A DNA stretch of 64,000 bases from Temnothorax longispinosus (Eukaryota; Arthropoda; Insecta; Hymenoptera; Formicidae): positions 2,914,001-2,978,000 of the forward strand of contig NC_092367.1 in the NCBI RefSeq assembly GCF_030848805.1, written 5' to 3'. The translations under genes and the position numbers were made by a program. The notes under the pieces are model-generated. The model did not search any database. It had not been told where the DNA came from and worked only from the letters and a program-made list of their open reading frames with translations. Positions 24,126-36,294 of this stretch are shown piece by piece. How positions within the stretch are numbered: the first letter of the stretch is position 1; each line of letters begins with the position of its first letter.

Positions 24126-24209
24126 CTTGGCAAATAAACACGGCGGGTATGCGAGTTGGCATGCAAAGTCCGAAGAGTCGTCGAACTCCGCGCGCGGTTT
24201 ATCGCGCAT
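24126..24209 (-). CDS. Candidate coding start exon (28 codons)
   Basis: On the minus strand an ATG at 24209-24207 is the first Met after an in-frame stop. Exactly 28 codons lead to an AAG|GTAAGT donor in phase 0. The sequence starts MRDKPRAEFDDSSDF and ends QLAYPPCLFAK, which is protein-like in composition. Read-through into the intron stops two codons later. The next good minus-strand acceptor is at 22936, and splicing there would give a 40-residue product. No family is recognised. The plus strand is also open across this segment (no ATG), so the call rests on the donor and phase. Confidence 0.3.
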
Positions 24210-24702
24210 CACACCGGAAAACAATAAAACTCACTCACATTGCTTATGTTATTACACGCAGCAGCTACAGTATCGATAGCTTATAATTATTGACTACATA
24301 TAATTATCTAATGCATCAAAGCCTTAAAATACTAACTGACCACGATTTAGCCGTGAAACGAAACACGCTTCAACAGTTAGAAAATCTGATTTAACTATAT
24401 GTAATATATATTATTATCTAAATCTTTTCATTTAGTATTCGCATAGCTGTTCTTGAGCGAAGAATCAAATAAGTTTCGTTCGCTATCGTGGACAATATGT
24501 ATAAAAACATATATAATGACATAAAAGTTATTTAGTATGATGACTATTCCAAACGCGCTGCTTCGAACGTGTCACGAAAGCGTCACGGACCCCGATAAAG
24601 ATAATAACCGAAGTAGCCATACAATTCCGGAGGTGGCAACGACCTCGAGATCAAATCGTATTTCCGACAAATCATGAGATCGGCAGGGAATCGATGAAGG
24701 GG

Positions 24703-24740
<38 letters not shown>

Positions 24741-26517
24741 TGGCCGCCGCCACGAGGCTATTTCGAGCGCGTATAACGTACGAGCGCAGGTACCCTTGCG
24801 GAGGTATCGACGTAAGGTCGTGACGCTCGCGAAGGTTATGACACTCGTAGGAGGACAGACGAGGTCGGGAACGTAGGTTGTTCGCTCCCGGAGGTTGATG
24901 GATGGTCTCGGGTGTCGGAGATATGAGGCCGCGATTGGCCGGCCATAAAGCAGGACGGGAAGCACCCATACGGATCCTTCTTCGTGTCTTCACCCGCGAT
25001 CGCATAATCCGTCCACCTTCGCGGGAGTCCTCGATCAGCCTTTATCGTTCGCCTCCTTCCCCTCCCCCTTTCGAATGCGAGTCGATCTCCCGGCGATTTG
25101 CTCCACGCGATTCATTCCCGCGGACATCGGCGAGGCCTGAAAAGAAGTTCGCGCGCTCGTGAGAATATCGCTATCGTCTGTGTTTGCGATCGGTCGCATA
25201 TACATTTGTATCGTACATAAAAGGTCGTTTAGTAGAACTTTGTTAAATTGATCATTTAAATCGATATTGTGATCGAATTTTAAAATCATATTCATATTCA
25301 CGAAGATTACGTGGACAAGCGAGAGAGAACATTGGGGGTCGTTAATTAATTAATTGCCGGCTACCTTTGATATTCTCGCGATCTGAACACGTGATCGTGC
25401 GGTTTAATCATACATCTGCATATCCGGAGATGCGGCCCTGCGCTCGCAGTGATTACGATGAACTGCCGCAAAGTGCGAACAAGTTCGACCATATTGATAA
25501 CTGGTTATTATATTGTCTTCCCCGTTTTTCATATTCGCATAGTTACACGAGTGACGGCTTCGAGGATCTGCCTTTTGTGCGGCGGGATAAATCGTGTTAC
25601 GTGGGTGGTCATAGTCACTCCTGTGATCACTTCTCGATATATTCGATCGAGGTGGTAGTTTATGTTTCTCCGTTTATCGCTACATTACGTTAGTACGTAC
25701 GGTAAATGTCATTTTTGAAACAAGTAGTTTGACGATGAGTCATCATCTTAATGATGATCATGTATTATAATTATATATTAATTCGTGCAGGTCAATGATC
25801 AATACTGTAGTCTCGATAATTCTTATTTAAGCTTTCCTTTTCGTGTTACGACGTTTAATTATGAAACTTAATTTGCGCGATATACAACAAGCGATTTGAG
25901 AAATTAATATATTGATTGCGTAATGTGTATATTTCCGATATTACACTGCGCAGTTTATTGCTAACTGCAGCGTAATTAAAATAGAGTATTACAAGGTGTA
26001 ATTGCAACAGAATATCAAGCCGCAATAACCGATTTCTAAATCCGCTACTAAATGAGTAACTTTATTATTCTTGTTACACAATGTCCCGATGTTCGTTATT
26101 CAGCATCTCGTGTAGTAATTATTATCTTACTAGTGTTGTACCATGAACCCAGCAGCATGTAAATTCATAATGTATTCACGCTAATTATAAGTAACATCTC
26201 CGCGGGTAAGAGAAAGGGTTCAAAGTTTCACGACTTGTGCGATATACTGCAATTCCTTGTGCAAAAAGCAGACTTATAAGCCACATCGGTTAGACATCGC
26301 CTGTGGATAATTAACACCTTCGTGGATTTTACGTGACGTTTGCGCGAGCGAGGTGCACAAAATCATTGCGTAACGACTGTTACGTTATACGACGGCGACT
26401 TTTATGCCGCATGCTAATTAGAACGGGCACCGGTTATTATATAGAAACTTACGAGGGAAATCCCCGATGGAAGCCGGGGAAGTTTCGCAAATGCACAAAA
26501 CGTAATATTTCACGCTA
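24210..26517. other. Non-coding with GCC repeat
   Basis: GC-rich at 24580-25150, AT-rich at 24280-24550 and 25700-26060. The 25367-25693 frame lacks ATG-context and splice support. Confidence 0.45.
24703..24738. repeat. (GCC)12 trinucleotide repeat
   Basis: Perfect 36-base GCC run. The open frames through it (poly-Ala, poly-Gly, poly-Pro) on both strands are composition artefacts. Confidence 0.95.
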
Positions 26518-26566
26518 AGCTCTCTCAATTAATTAGCGGATTTGCATAATTAATTAATCAAAAGTC
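26518..26566. promoter_or_regulatory. POU octamer plus homeodomain-site cluster
   Basis: Within 50 bases: AATTAATTA (26528-26534 area), a POU octamer ATTTGCAT (26540-26547), and directly abutting TAATTAATTAAT to about 26559. Octamer plus TAAT cores are typical of developmental enhancers bound by POU and homeodomain factors. AT-rich DNA gives TAAT words by chance, so function is inferred. Confidence 0.25.
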
Positions 26567-28042
26567 TATCCGATGCCGACACGCGTTACACTTCCTGGTA
26601 ATGAGTGTACTTTGCATAATATCCATTGATTTCATTATGACGCGTTACAAAACACGAGGCGAGATTAGCATGTGATAAGCAGATTTCCGAATCTTGGGTA
26701 ATAACTAACTTTCTCATATTCCAGTTTATAACAATATTAGTCAATTAGCAGTCGGAAATTATGACCACTTGCTAAATATATACCTGATCTAATTTTGTAT
26801 GAGTTTAGTCTTTGTTTCGTATTACTTATTACTTCACATCATACAATAAATGTAGAAAATATATTAAATTTTTTTAACTCTATCGAAATCTAATGCTAAA
26901 TCGAAGGCAGGAAAGATAGACGGAAGTTTGCAAGGTATTCCTGTTTCTCGGGCGTGTGATAAAATAACTAAAATAAATAGCCGACACTCTCGAGGCGGGA
27001 TCAACGAAGGAAGGAAGAAAAGGATGCAGGACGAGGCCGGAAAGGACATCACGTACGGGACTGTTGGTAGTCGCTTTCTCTGATCGCCTTTCCTTTTTTC
27101 TTCCTTAACCGTTTTTTCTTCCTTGCTCGCTCTCGCATCAGCTCGCAATCTTTCTTCTCTCTCTCGCTGCACACAAAGTTCAGCGCGAGCAAACAATTTC
27201 GGAATTCGCTGTCTGATGAAGAGGTCTCGTTTGTTTAGTTCCCTACTTTTTGCTATTTCTCTCGTTCGATCATGTGTCGTTTCTGTGATATTCGACAGGT
27301 CATATTTTAATTCGCGATATAACGATATAACGCTCAATATTGCATATTATTGTAGATTTAAAATCTGAGAACGTCCATTTTTATTTCTATTATATTTTCG
27401 TTCTTCAAAATCTGATATCAAATTTTGAATATTCGTTTTTCATGTAAGTGCAACTTCCATATTTTCAAGTTAATGTTCGTAGGAAGCATCCTTGAGGTGT
27501 GGGCAAAAAGATTCGAAAGACGTAGGACATCTTGTCGAATAACATGGACACATATATACGTGTATTTCGCGCGCTCAAATTCAGGATCGGCGAATTCCGA
27601 CGATCCGATTCCGCTGTGTGCGCTCGGCTTCCAGGGCATGCCGAAATTTCCAGCGGAAATGAAAGAGGCGAAGGAAACGAAGGACAGGAACGCTCTGCTG
27701 CCGGGCTCCCGGGAGACCTGCCACGAGCAAAAGGTCACGTTATTTTCCATCTGAGCTGCTATCCGCGAGGCGAGCTCCTCCGAATAATTCCGTGGGAGAG
27801 AAGCCGGCCCGAATAAACGGAAATTTTCCCTTTAAAATGCGGAATGGCCGAGCGAAGCCGGCGGTCGATATAGCGGGAGGGCGGCCAACCGCCCCACCGC
27901 CCCCCCTTTCGAGGACCCTCTTCCATTGAGTCTCGCAAATAGCTCTCGTTCCTGAAAGACCTCTTGCCTTCCCTTCCTCCTGCTGTATCTCGTACGCACG
28001 TACACGTCACGTCTGTTTCCATCTTGCGAAAATTCGTTTCGC
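26567..28042. other. Non-coding
   Basis: AT-rich at 26690-26890. CT-rich at 27080-27170. GC-richer at 27560-28010. On the minus strand a frame with an ATG at 28012 runs 87 codons to 27759 (METDVTCTC...), but it has no splice or promoter support. Confidence 0.45.
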
Positions 28043-28063
28043 ATGGCGGCAACTGCTGTTACC
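28043..28063 (+). CDS. Possible translation-start exon (MAATAVT)
   Basis: ATGGCGGCAACTGC in a pyrimidine-rich, UTR-like setting runs seven codons to a perfect GTAAGT donor in phase 0. Very short coding starts like this are common in first exons, but ATGGCGGC is also the core of a YY1/Pleiohomeotic site, and the same word recurs at about 38726 and 50420. Either reading is possible. Confidence 0.14.
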
Positions 28064-31000
28064 GTAAGTTGCGCTAATTCTGATGTAACGATACAATCTA
28101 TTACTATCCTAAATAATATCGATGAGAGCATGAAATTTACGAAGTATAAAAAGTGCTTTTATATGAAACAAATATCTCAGCACACTTTAGTATTACATGT
28201 TTAAGCTACGCTTATATCATCGTAATTCTTTGTCATTAGATTAAAAAATATGAATTAAGAAATAATCATGTTTAAAATCATGTTTAAGTACACTTCGATA
28301 TCTTTACGTTCGCGCATACGATTTTAATCGCCATCAGATTTCTTTTTAATAAATATATTTTGCTCTCAATCTTGTCGCACAAAATTTTCGCGCGTATCCA
28401 AGATTGTATCCAAGAGGAAGGAAAAGAAGGCGCGCCGTGTATTTGCTTGAAATAAGCCAGAACCCAATTCAATTACACGTCGTGGCCGCACTCGAGGGGG
28501 TTGGTGGCAGTCTAGCGAGAAAGGAGGTTCCACAGTTTTCTGACAACTCCTGCAACGGACGAGGTCAGTCCCGTGTAACATGTTCGAAATGATGTCAATG
28601 ACTATTAAAATCAGATGCCAGAAATGTCTCTCTTTCTAGAAAAAAATACGTCCATATTAAGGAGAAATGTTCTAATAAAGGGAAACTTCTAAGACGAGAT
28701 ATCTAATCAATATAATTATCTTTGCAATTGAAACATTTTTTTTAATTATCCTTAATAATTTTTTAATCTTCAATATTTAATTTATTTTGATTAAAAATCC
28801 TTTTACATTAATTAGAATTTGATTACTAGTCTTGATTCAAAAAGAAAAACGGTTATACGTTTTGTAAGAAATCGATAAAAAATCTCTCGCTTCTTATCTT
28901 CATTTTATTGCTAAGAATGAACCTTAGTTTTTCGAAAATACACGAGCGGTCGAGAAATTGCCCATTTGCAGCTGGCCATCAAGATCTTTTAGGGTAATAT
29001 TTACCTTCAAATCATCTGCAATGAAAATGCCAAAAGAAAGGAGAATGAAGCTAAAAGAAATGCACGTCGGGAGAGGGTGCGAAAAGTGGAGACAACCCCT
29101 TTATTAGATTATCGGACGAGTGTCGCAGCATGGGCACTCTTTGAGTTCTCGACGACGACCCTCCGGGCTTATTGTCTCGTTTCTACGGGCCTTACCCTCG
29201 GCCCTCATCCATGGGCTACGCCCACGTCCGAATCTATTTATTTACGCACTTTTAAGGCACCACCACCCTGCACTCAAAGACTCCGTAAATTGGCTGGAAA
29301 TTGATTTCACCGACATCGCTCGGTGTTTCCTCGTTTTGGGAAGGAGCGAGAAAAGCCGAATTTTGGAAGTAATCGAGTAGGGATGAACTTAATTGTTCAT
29401 TTTAATTTTTATAAAAATGTTTCGAGAAGTGGCATGTATACTTTTATAGGGAAAACTACTCTATATATAATAGTGTACAGTTTTTCTAGTTTGCAAGAGT
29501 TATGGTGACGAGGCTGGTAATGATGGAACAGCTGCATAGAGCGCATCCATTGTTCGTCGTGAATTCACCCTAACTGAATTTTGAAAAGTCACATGTACGT
29601 TTGCCGATCACTAGCACGTGTTATGTCGATTGTGTCGATTTTTTAGGCATGGAAAGGGACCGAGTTTATCATCGTTTATCATAAAAATATTTCCATTATC
29701 TCTTCCTTTTAATATTACCTCATTTACAATTCTGTCCCAGTTTGATTAATTAAAACTTTAGAACATTTTATCCGAGCTTGTACTATTCTTTTCATAAAAT
29801 TAACTGCTATTTTTTTTCTATGCATGCTTTGAACAAAGATCTCTCAATATATTTACGTATAGGGTTTCCTCAAAAGAGTTTGATAATTTTCGATAATTCA
29901 GTAAATATAATTGATATTTTTTATGACTATTCTCTAAAAATGAATTGTTACGTTAAAACTAACTTTGCAATTTGCGTGTGTTTGTAACCAATCTTAGAAC
30001 ACTCGTTCAAGCCGTTGCACATGACGCATCGCGTTGCATCGAAAGCGACCCGCGGAACAAATCCTCGACGGGATCCTCGATCTCAAATCCCGCGTCTTTA
30101 AACCCGACGAGTCTTAAACGCAACAGTTTCGTATAAAGAAGAACGTGGAGAGGGAGAGGAGGGGGCGTCTTCGAGTTCTCGATCCTGGCTTAGACACGGC
30201 GCACCGTACCAGGGGAGGAAAACGTGAATTAGGGGTGGTTTATTTTTTTTGTGAGGCAAGCCGAGAGCCGCTCGTGCATATGCACATATATGCACACATA
30301 TACATAGCCGCGGACAGAAAAGGCGGGGGATGACGAGTGAATGACAGGACAATGAGCCCGGTCTGATGCACGCGAATGCTTTATGACGATTCAATATGTA
30401 CATCGGGAGGGAGCGGTCGCTAGGTTGCACTCTCAATGCACCGGGAACCTATGGAAAGCTCGAATTTCTCCATCCATACACGGAAAGATTCCTATACGTC
30501 GGCATGGTTTGATAGAGCGATCGAGGGGTCGATATTTAAATTCGGTATGATATGTTCCGTGATTTCGGACGGTATGATCGCCCGCTCCGGAAGCGCGATC
30601 TCGATTAGGCTTCCTATTCTTTTCTACTCGTAACGTTCGTGCTTGATGTACGCCTAATTGTTTCTCCTCTCTAATCTAGTAACATCATTATATATTATAT
30701 ATTTATATATGGAGGACAATGAAGAGGACAATACGTTGCATGCATCGCTATTGGAGATTGACACGTCAACTTTCCTGAAATAGAATTCGCGAGATTTAAG
30801 TCTTTTGACTTATCTAAATTTTCACGGATGGCAGCCAATTATTATCGAGGGTGGCAATTATGGGGTTCTATAAAATAATTGCAAATTTCTCTCCGCATTG
30901 TGTCTTTGAGGTAATTACCGTGGGCTTATCCTAGGCTCGATCTTGCTTGCTCGCGTTGTTTCCGTATTTGCTGTCATGGTAATCATGGTAATAATCTCAC

Positions 31001-32519
31001 GGCGTAATTAACTGACACTGCACCAAATGTGCGTCTAATTATAATACAGGTATATAATATAGCGCCGCGCCAGGGACAATTTTGAATTCACAATACGTAG
31101 TTCCTCGTCGCGCACAATGTGCCGATCGCTATCGTGCCCGCGATTGCACGCGAATGAACATATGAATATGTAGTTTATACAGTTGGCGAATCCATACGTC
31201 AGTGGTTCGCAAAATTGTTTACCGTAATGCTATTCTGCAATTCAACCGTACGAAATCTTCAGACAGTGTTTCCGTCTATTTGTTTTAAATTCTTTTTCTA
31301 TAAGATCGGAGATTTATCAAACATTTCAAAGCCACAATTCTCCTACCTGATGTACCTGTCTTGATTTCTCTTTCTCACAATGTAAATAGTACTTAGATTT
31401 TTTTATTACGAGAAATTTGTGATGCACTAAAAGGAAAATTTGCTGGTAATGATTATAAAAATGCTTAATTTCTTTATGAAGCAAATATATAAGACGGAGA
31501 TTCGATATCCTGCAATCGTCACGAATTCACTGCTTCACGTGACGCTTCTAGACATTTTTATTTTCTGAGAAAGAAACCCTTTTCGAGATAGGAGCCGCGC
31601 GCATTAATCGATCGAATGAGCATAGGTAGGGTCAGATCGCGCAACGATGGAGAAGATTCTGAAAATAGCGACGGGGTAAAGAGAGGGGACAAAGATGTAA
31701 GATGAAAAAAAATCAGTTTCCAAGATCGGGGCAACGCGATGCATTCATCGCGGTACCTTCCCATGACCCAGAAATCGGGAATTCTAAAGGATCGTCGGAT
31801 TTGCGTTCAAAAAACAGGCGGTTTTACCCGTTGCGGACCCTCCTTAGCCTCCCCCTTTCGAACTTTTTTAGGGTGAATAGCTTCTTCTCCCGGTTTTTTT
31901 TCTCTCCACGGTACCCTGCGATTTACAAAAATCCGGTGAATATGCAGGATATGCATCATCCCCACTTCTCAATTTGCCCCTTCGTGCCATGTGTGCGTAT
32001 GTGCGTGTGTGCGATCACCGAGTGGTGATCTTCCAAAATCACGAGAAAATTTACCTGCACCCCGCTATACTTTCGCGACGGCCCCGTAGCTTCTCTTTAC
32101 TTTTTTCAAATAGGGGTTGCTGCTTGCGGGAAGAAAAAACCAGCCGCGCAGAGTCGGATTTCATCCCGAAATAACGCTTTTTCACACAGTTTTTGCGCGT
32201 TTGGCTTGGCAGGGGGTTCGAGCGATGAAAAAGGGGGTTGCGCGCCTTTTAAAACGTTGCGATGTTACGAGATAGCGGATTTCTAGCGTAACGAAAATTC
32301 TCATACCCGACTCATCTTTCTAAAATTTTATTTAGCTTCTGAATTATTCATAAATTGGTATTAGCGTTTCCTTCCTTTTTTATTTAGCTCTCAGATATTG
32401 TTTTGTTAAAAGCAAAGTGTCTTTAAAATTTTGTTAAAAGGAATAGTACCTTGTAACAATTCCTCGAATATTATTGAAGTATCCAATTCCTTGTTCTTTA
32501 TTGAATCTACTATAAATCA

Positions 32520-32522
<3 letters not shown>
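28064..32522. other. Non-coding, long AT-rich to mixed stretch
   Basis: AT-rich at 28090-28330, 28640-28900, 29390-29500 and 29660-30000. GC-richer at 29050-29300, 30010-30350 and 31780-32270. Alternating ATGCACATAT-type purine-pyrimidine sequence lies near 30276-30305. No supportable gene or RNA. Confidence 0.5.

Positions 32523-32550
<28 letters not shown>
32523..32550. repeat. (GA)14 microsatellite
   Basis: Perfect 28-base GA repeat. Confidence 0.95.
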
Positions 32551-32554
<4 letters not shown>

Positions 32555-32635
32555 AATCGAATAAAAGCTATTATTCGCAATAACGCAAGATTAGAGCGAT
32601 CGTATACCAAATACCCTTGAGATGTATTTTTGTTT

Positions 32636-32719
32636 CTTGTCCCACTGTGGCCACACTATAATCGCTAAATCAAGTAAAAGTTTTATTTAGTGATTACAGT
32701 GCGGCCACAGTGGGACAAG
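32636..32719. repeat. 84-nt fold-back with 35-bp arms
   Basis: Left arm 32636-32670 and right arm 32685-32719 are reverse complements with 3 mismatches in 35. The spacer is 14 bases. The arm tips read CTTGTCCCACTGTGGCC on the left and its exact complement on the right. In a minus-strand RNA two of the three mismatches become G-U pairs. It could be a miniature fold-back transposon remnant or a precursor-like hairpin. I see no clear target-site duplication and do not recognise a known microRNA. Confidence 0.85.
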
Positions 32720-34499
32720 GCCTAACTCACCCTTCGCTTAGATATATCAACTAGTAATACAAAAGAAAGACGATACTGTGCGAAATGATATTTATCTAAA
32801 CTTGAGTAGGGAAAAATTTGGAAGCACTGAGACAATTGTTCGATATCGATTGATATCAGTGATTCAGTTTTGGTCGTCTAACAATTTGATTGAAACCCGA
32901 GAAGTATACTCGATTAATGACAGTGGTCGGCAGATAAAGATAAAATGATGAATGATATTGAAATTGAGATTAACAGATTATAAATAATACATAAAATTTT
33001 CGAAAATAGGTCTTCGGAGATCAATATTTTACATTCGAAGAGTCGACTAGACAAGATTATGTGTGAACTGACGGTAAATAGGATGATAATGTGCTTATCT
33101 ACTTGGGCTTCGTATAGGCTTATCATTATCAATATCACGTAGAATTATCGAAAGTCGTTGCATTTTAAATGTGCGAAATATTAGAATTTATTATACATTT
33201 TTTGCTCGATTATAGATATCAAGTTAAATAAAAAGTGCTATCTTAACCTTAAGGTAATAATAATTTTCTAGTTATATGTATACAACTGAGAAAAATTAGA
33301 GTATCCTGAAAGATGTAAGATCTCTTATTGAGATTTCTTTGCGTCCCTATTTCTCTCTCTTCCTCAAAGTTATCGATATGTGTGAGATTATTCGTGCAGC
33401 GTATGTTGATTTTTCCGAGTTAATCTTATTGACTGTTAAACATGTAAAATCGTACCTTATCTTACCAGAAAGCCGTCATATCGTGACTCATTGTAAAACC
33501 GATATACGATGCGTATATACATTGCAAAGAGTACCTATACCTACCTTAATCATCGTCGAACTTTCGACCAACGTGATGATGACACGACAATGACAATCGT
33601 GAGAAATCATGCATGATAATATGTGATAATGTATCTCTCCTATTTCAATATTTTTCGTATGTGCTAGGTCTCATGTATATTTGTGCTTGGCTGATGTGTA
33701 AAGCGCTCGAATGTCTGCATGGAGCATGGCTCAATTATCATATTCGAAATCTCGCGTGCGTAAATGAATAAATAACAAGCGCGATTCAGAAATCTCTTAT
33801 CCTTTCGTGATATAACGCCGACGTCACGCCAATTACCTCTCGAATTGGACGACAGACAGGGACGTGTAGAAGATATGGAAGAAATAACCACTTTGGAATG
33901 CAATAATTAACGTTGTGAAATCAACATATTTTAATCGTATGTATATACATTAAAATCGAATTCAGAATCAGGACAAATACCTGGAATAGAGAATTTCTAG
34001 ACGATAAGTAATTCAAACGTATATAAAACATATATCTTGAGAACGAGAAATTCTGAAGGAAAAAGATTGGATGTTCCGCGGCTTCGCTCATGCAAATAAA
34101 TAGAACGTTCTAGCGTCTCACGCACAGGGAGAAAGTGCTTCATGAAAAGCGAATAATTTGCCAGGAAATACTTATTTTTCTTACGCACTGTTTTATCATT
34201 TACACGCTGCAATGGGAATCTCGCGGTTAATCAATTCTACACGGAATACTATGTATTATTATTAAATTCAATCTCTAATAGTCAACTCGTAGTCGGTACA
34301 CACAAAAGGTTTCGTTGGATACCGACTTTCCCGTACTGCCTTGCTTTAGAGACTGATTAGAGTTAAAAGTTTTGAGAGAAAAAAATATATTGTTATATAG
34401 TATTATAATCCGTTTCAGGAACAATAAACTAATATACATGTACATGTACACTAGGACGATCTTATCTGCCGTCGCGAAACCAAAAGGCTTAACGCTGCG
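32720..34499. other. Non-coding
   Basis: Mostly AT-rich. A frame with an ATG at 33378 runs to 33593 with ordinary composition but without splice or promoter support. A POU octamer word lies at 34090-34097. A direct acatgt repeat is at about 34434-34449. Confidence 0.45.
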
Positions 34500-35440
34500 G
34501 AAATGTACGAGAAACGAGAGACTTCTAGTTCGGTGTTCGTACCGTCTTCAGGATCACTAGGAGGAGGACTCGCTCGACATCTCAGAAACGTCCTCTTCCA
34601 TCCGGTCGTTTCTTCGCCTCCTTCTTTCTGTCGGCCGCGCGCCGTGAGAAAAGTCCGTCCTCCCTCGATCGACGTCGGGTCGCCGCTCGTCACCCCCTCT
34701 TCCCCCCTTTCTCGTGGTCCCACCCCCCCACCGTTGCAAAAGTGCAACAGGACGATCGAGAGAAGTCGTCTCGTATCGGGAGAGAAGAGAACGGCCCTGC
34801 AATGGCAATGCGGGCGACTGGTCGCCCGCTCGGCTACCAGTTTTTGCCGCGATCCCGCGGTGCCCTCGTATACACGAGCACGGCACGCACGTCTCTATAT
34901 GTGCGTGTACGCATGCTCTTACATATCGACGCGCGCCTACACGCGAGGCATTACGCATGCACGCCGCCGTTGCGCGGGGATGCATCACGCGCCTCGAGTC
35001 GCGGCTCTCTCGCGCTCTTACGCGCACGCACGCACGTACGCACGCATATGGGTGCGCTTGAGAGACGCGGTAGTAGACGCGGTGCAGCGAATGCATTCGT
35101 GGAGAGAGCGCAGTTGCATTGGCGGCACGGCCAACCAATCGGGTTATCGAGCGACGAATTCACCCCTCCCGGCCGCCAAGCCGAGCTTCTTCGAGGCGGG
35201 CAGTTTGCTTTAAGGATCTCCGCGTTGGCTTTTTTTCATCTTCTTGTTCCCTCTCCTTCTTTTCTTCTTCTTCTTCTCGTCCTTCGGTTTCCCTTCATGC
35301 TCGTCCGTCAGTCCGTACGCTCTTGCTTCTTCGCCGTCATCTCCTTTACCTGCGACCCGTGGCGTCTGGCTCATGCGACGCAGCTGCTCTCGCGGCCGGA
35401 GATCGAGCGGATCGGAAGGTACCGAAGGGAATGTTAACAG
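34500..35440. promoter_or_regulatory. CpG-rich block with promoter-like elements
   Basis: GC-rich, CpG-dense sequence open in several frames on both strands (up to 236 codons), which reflects few stop-type words rather than genes. It contains a CCAAT-type word (aaccaatcgg near 35133-35142), an acgc-repeat zone (35021-35045) and an initiator-like TCAGTC near 35309. These fit a promoter or 5' UTR domain on the plus strand, but no donor of high quality marks an exon end. Confidence 0.22.
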
Positions 35441-36272
35441 CGGCGAAGGGATTAAAAAATATTATGGAGATTTATCTGGAAATATCGCGATTCTCTACGA
35501 CAAATCAACTTATATTAGAAACGTAAATTTTACTTACGATCTTGTAGAGTGAAAGGAACAGACTCTTATGTATCCTTTCTTGCCGTCGTAATTTTCAAAC
35601 CGTATATTATGAATTATATATATATCGTACCGTAGCTAACAAATTGCCGGTGCATCTTATCGCGTTGCGTGTATCACAGTAGCCGAATCGTATGTATCTT
35701 GCGTGATGTTTGCGGCCGATCGTAGCCGACGCATGGAAGTATCATAAAATATCGCGCATTTGACTTACAAATCATCCCCGATTATTAGCGAGACGCGCTC
35801 ACTTGCCCTTGACACCGTGTCGGCACATGGGGGATGTTTATCGCATTTATCGCTGCATTCGCGCGTTCTTCGTGCGATCTTCCTTTCGCGGTACCGAGAG
35901 CCATCGATTCTATCGAAAGCGCGCGCGCGGATGCATTGGTGCCACTGATTAATATGCCGTACAATCGCGAGCCGCCGTACCGCCCGGCTAAAGGAAAAGC
36001 GCACGCGGAACGATACACAGGCACCGGCGGCGAGAGATTAATTAGCCACCGAACGAAAAAGGGAGAAGCCGAGAGCCCCGAGATGATTGCCGGCGATTGG
36101 CCGAACGGAGCCGGCAGGAATTTAATAAAGTCCCCACCCAGAACGGGACTATCTCCGAGCGCGCTATCGACGGTTCCCACGTGCACTCGCATTATTCACG
36201 GCGAATGCATAATAAATGCATCGCGAATAAGCGCGGGCCCGCGCCGCCTGCCCGCAAACACGATTTGATCTC

Positions 36273-36294
36273 GGGGGGGGCGCGCGCGCGCGCG
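36273..36294. repeat. G8 run followed by (CG)7
   Basis: Eight G residues at 36273-36280 directly followed by alternating CG to 36294. Confidence 0.9.

Noticed and set aside
24583..25005. 140-codon minus-strand frame with poly-Gly and overlapping poly-Ala frames
   Set aside because: Produced by the (GCC)12 repeat and GC-rich flanks.
27759..28012. 87-codon minus-strand ATG frame
   Set aside because: Ordinary composition but no splice, promoter or poly(A) support, in a GC-rich stretch open on both strands.
33378..33593. 72-codon plus-strand ATG frame (MCEIIRAAYVDF...)
   Set aside because: Protein-like, but frames of this size are expected several times in 64 kb of this composition and nothing else supports it.
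34503..35437. Open frames of 231-236 codons (+) and 193 codons (-)
   Set aside because: All lie in one CpG-rich block that is open in several frames on both strands. The products are Arg/Ala/Ser/His-rich and unlike any domain. Composition explains them.
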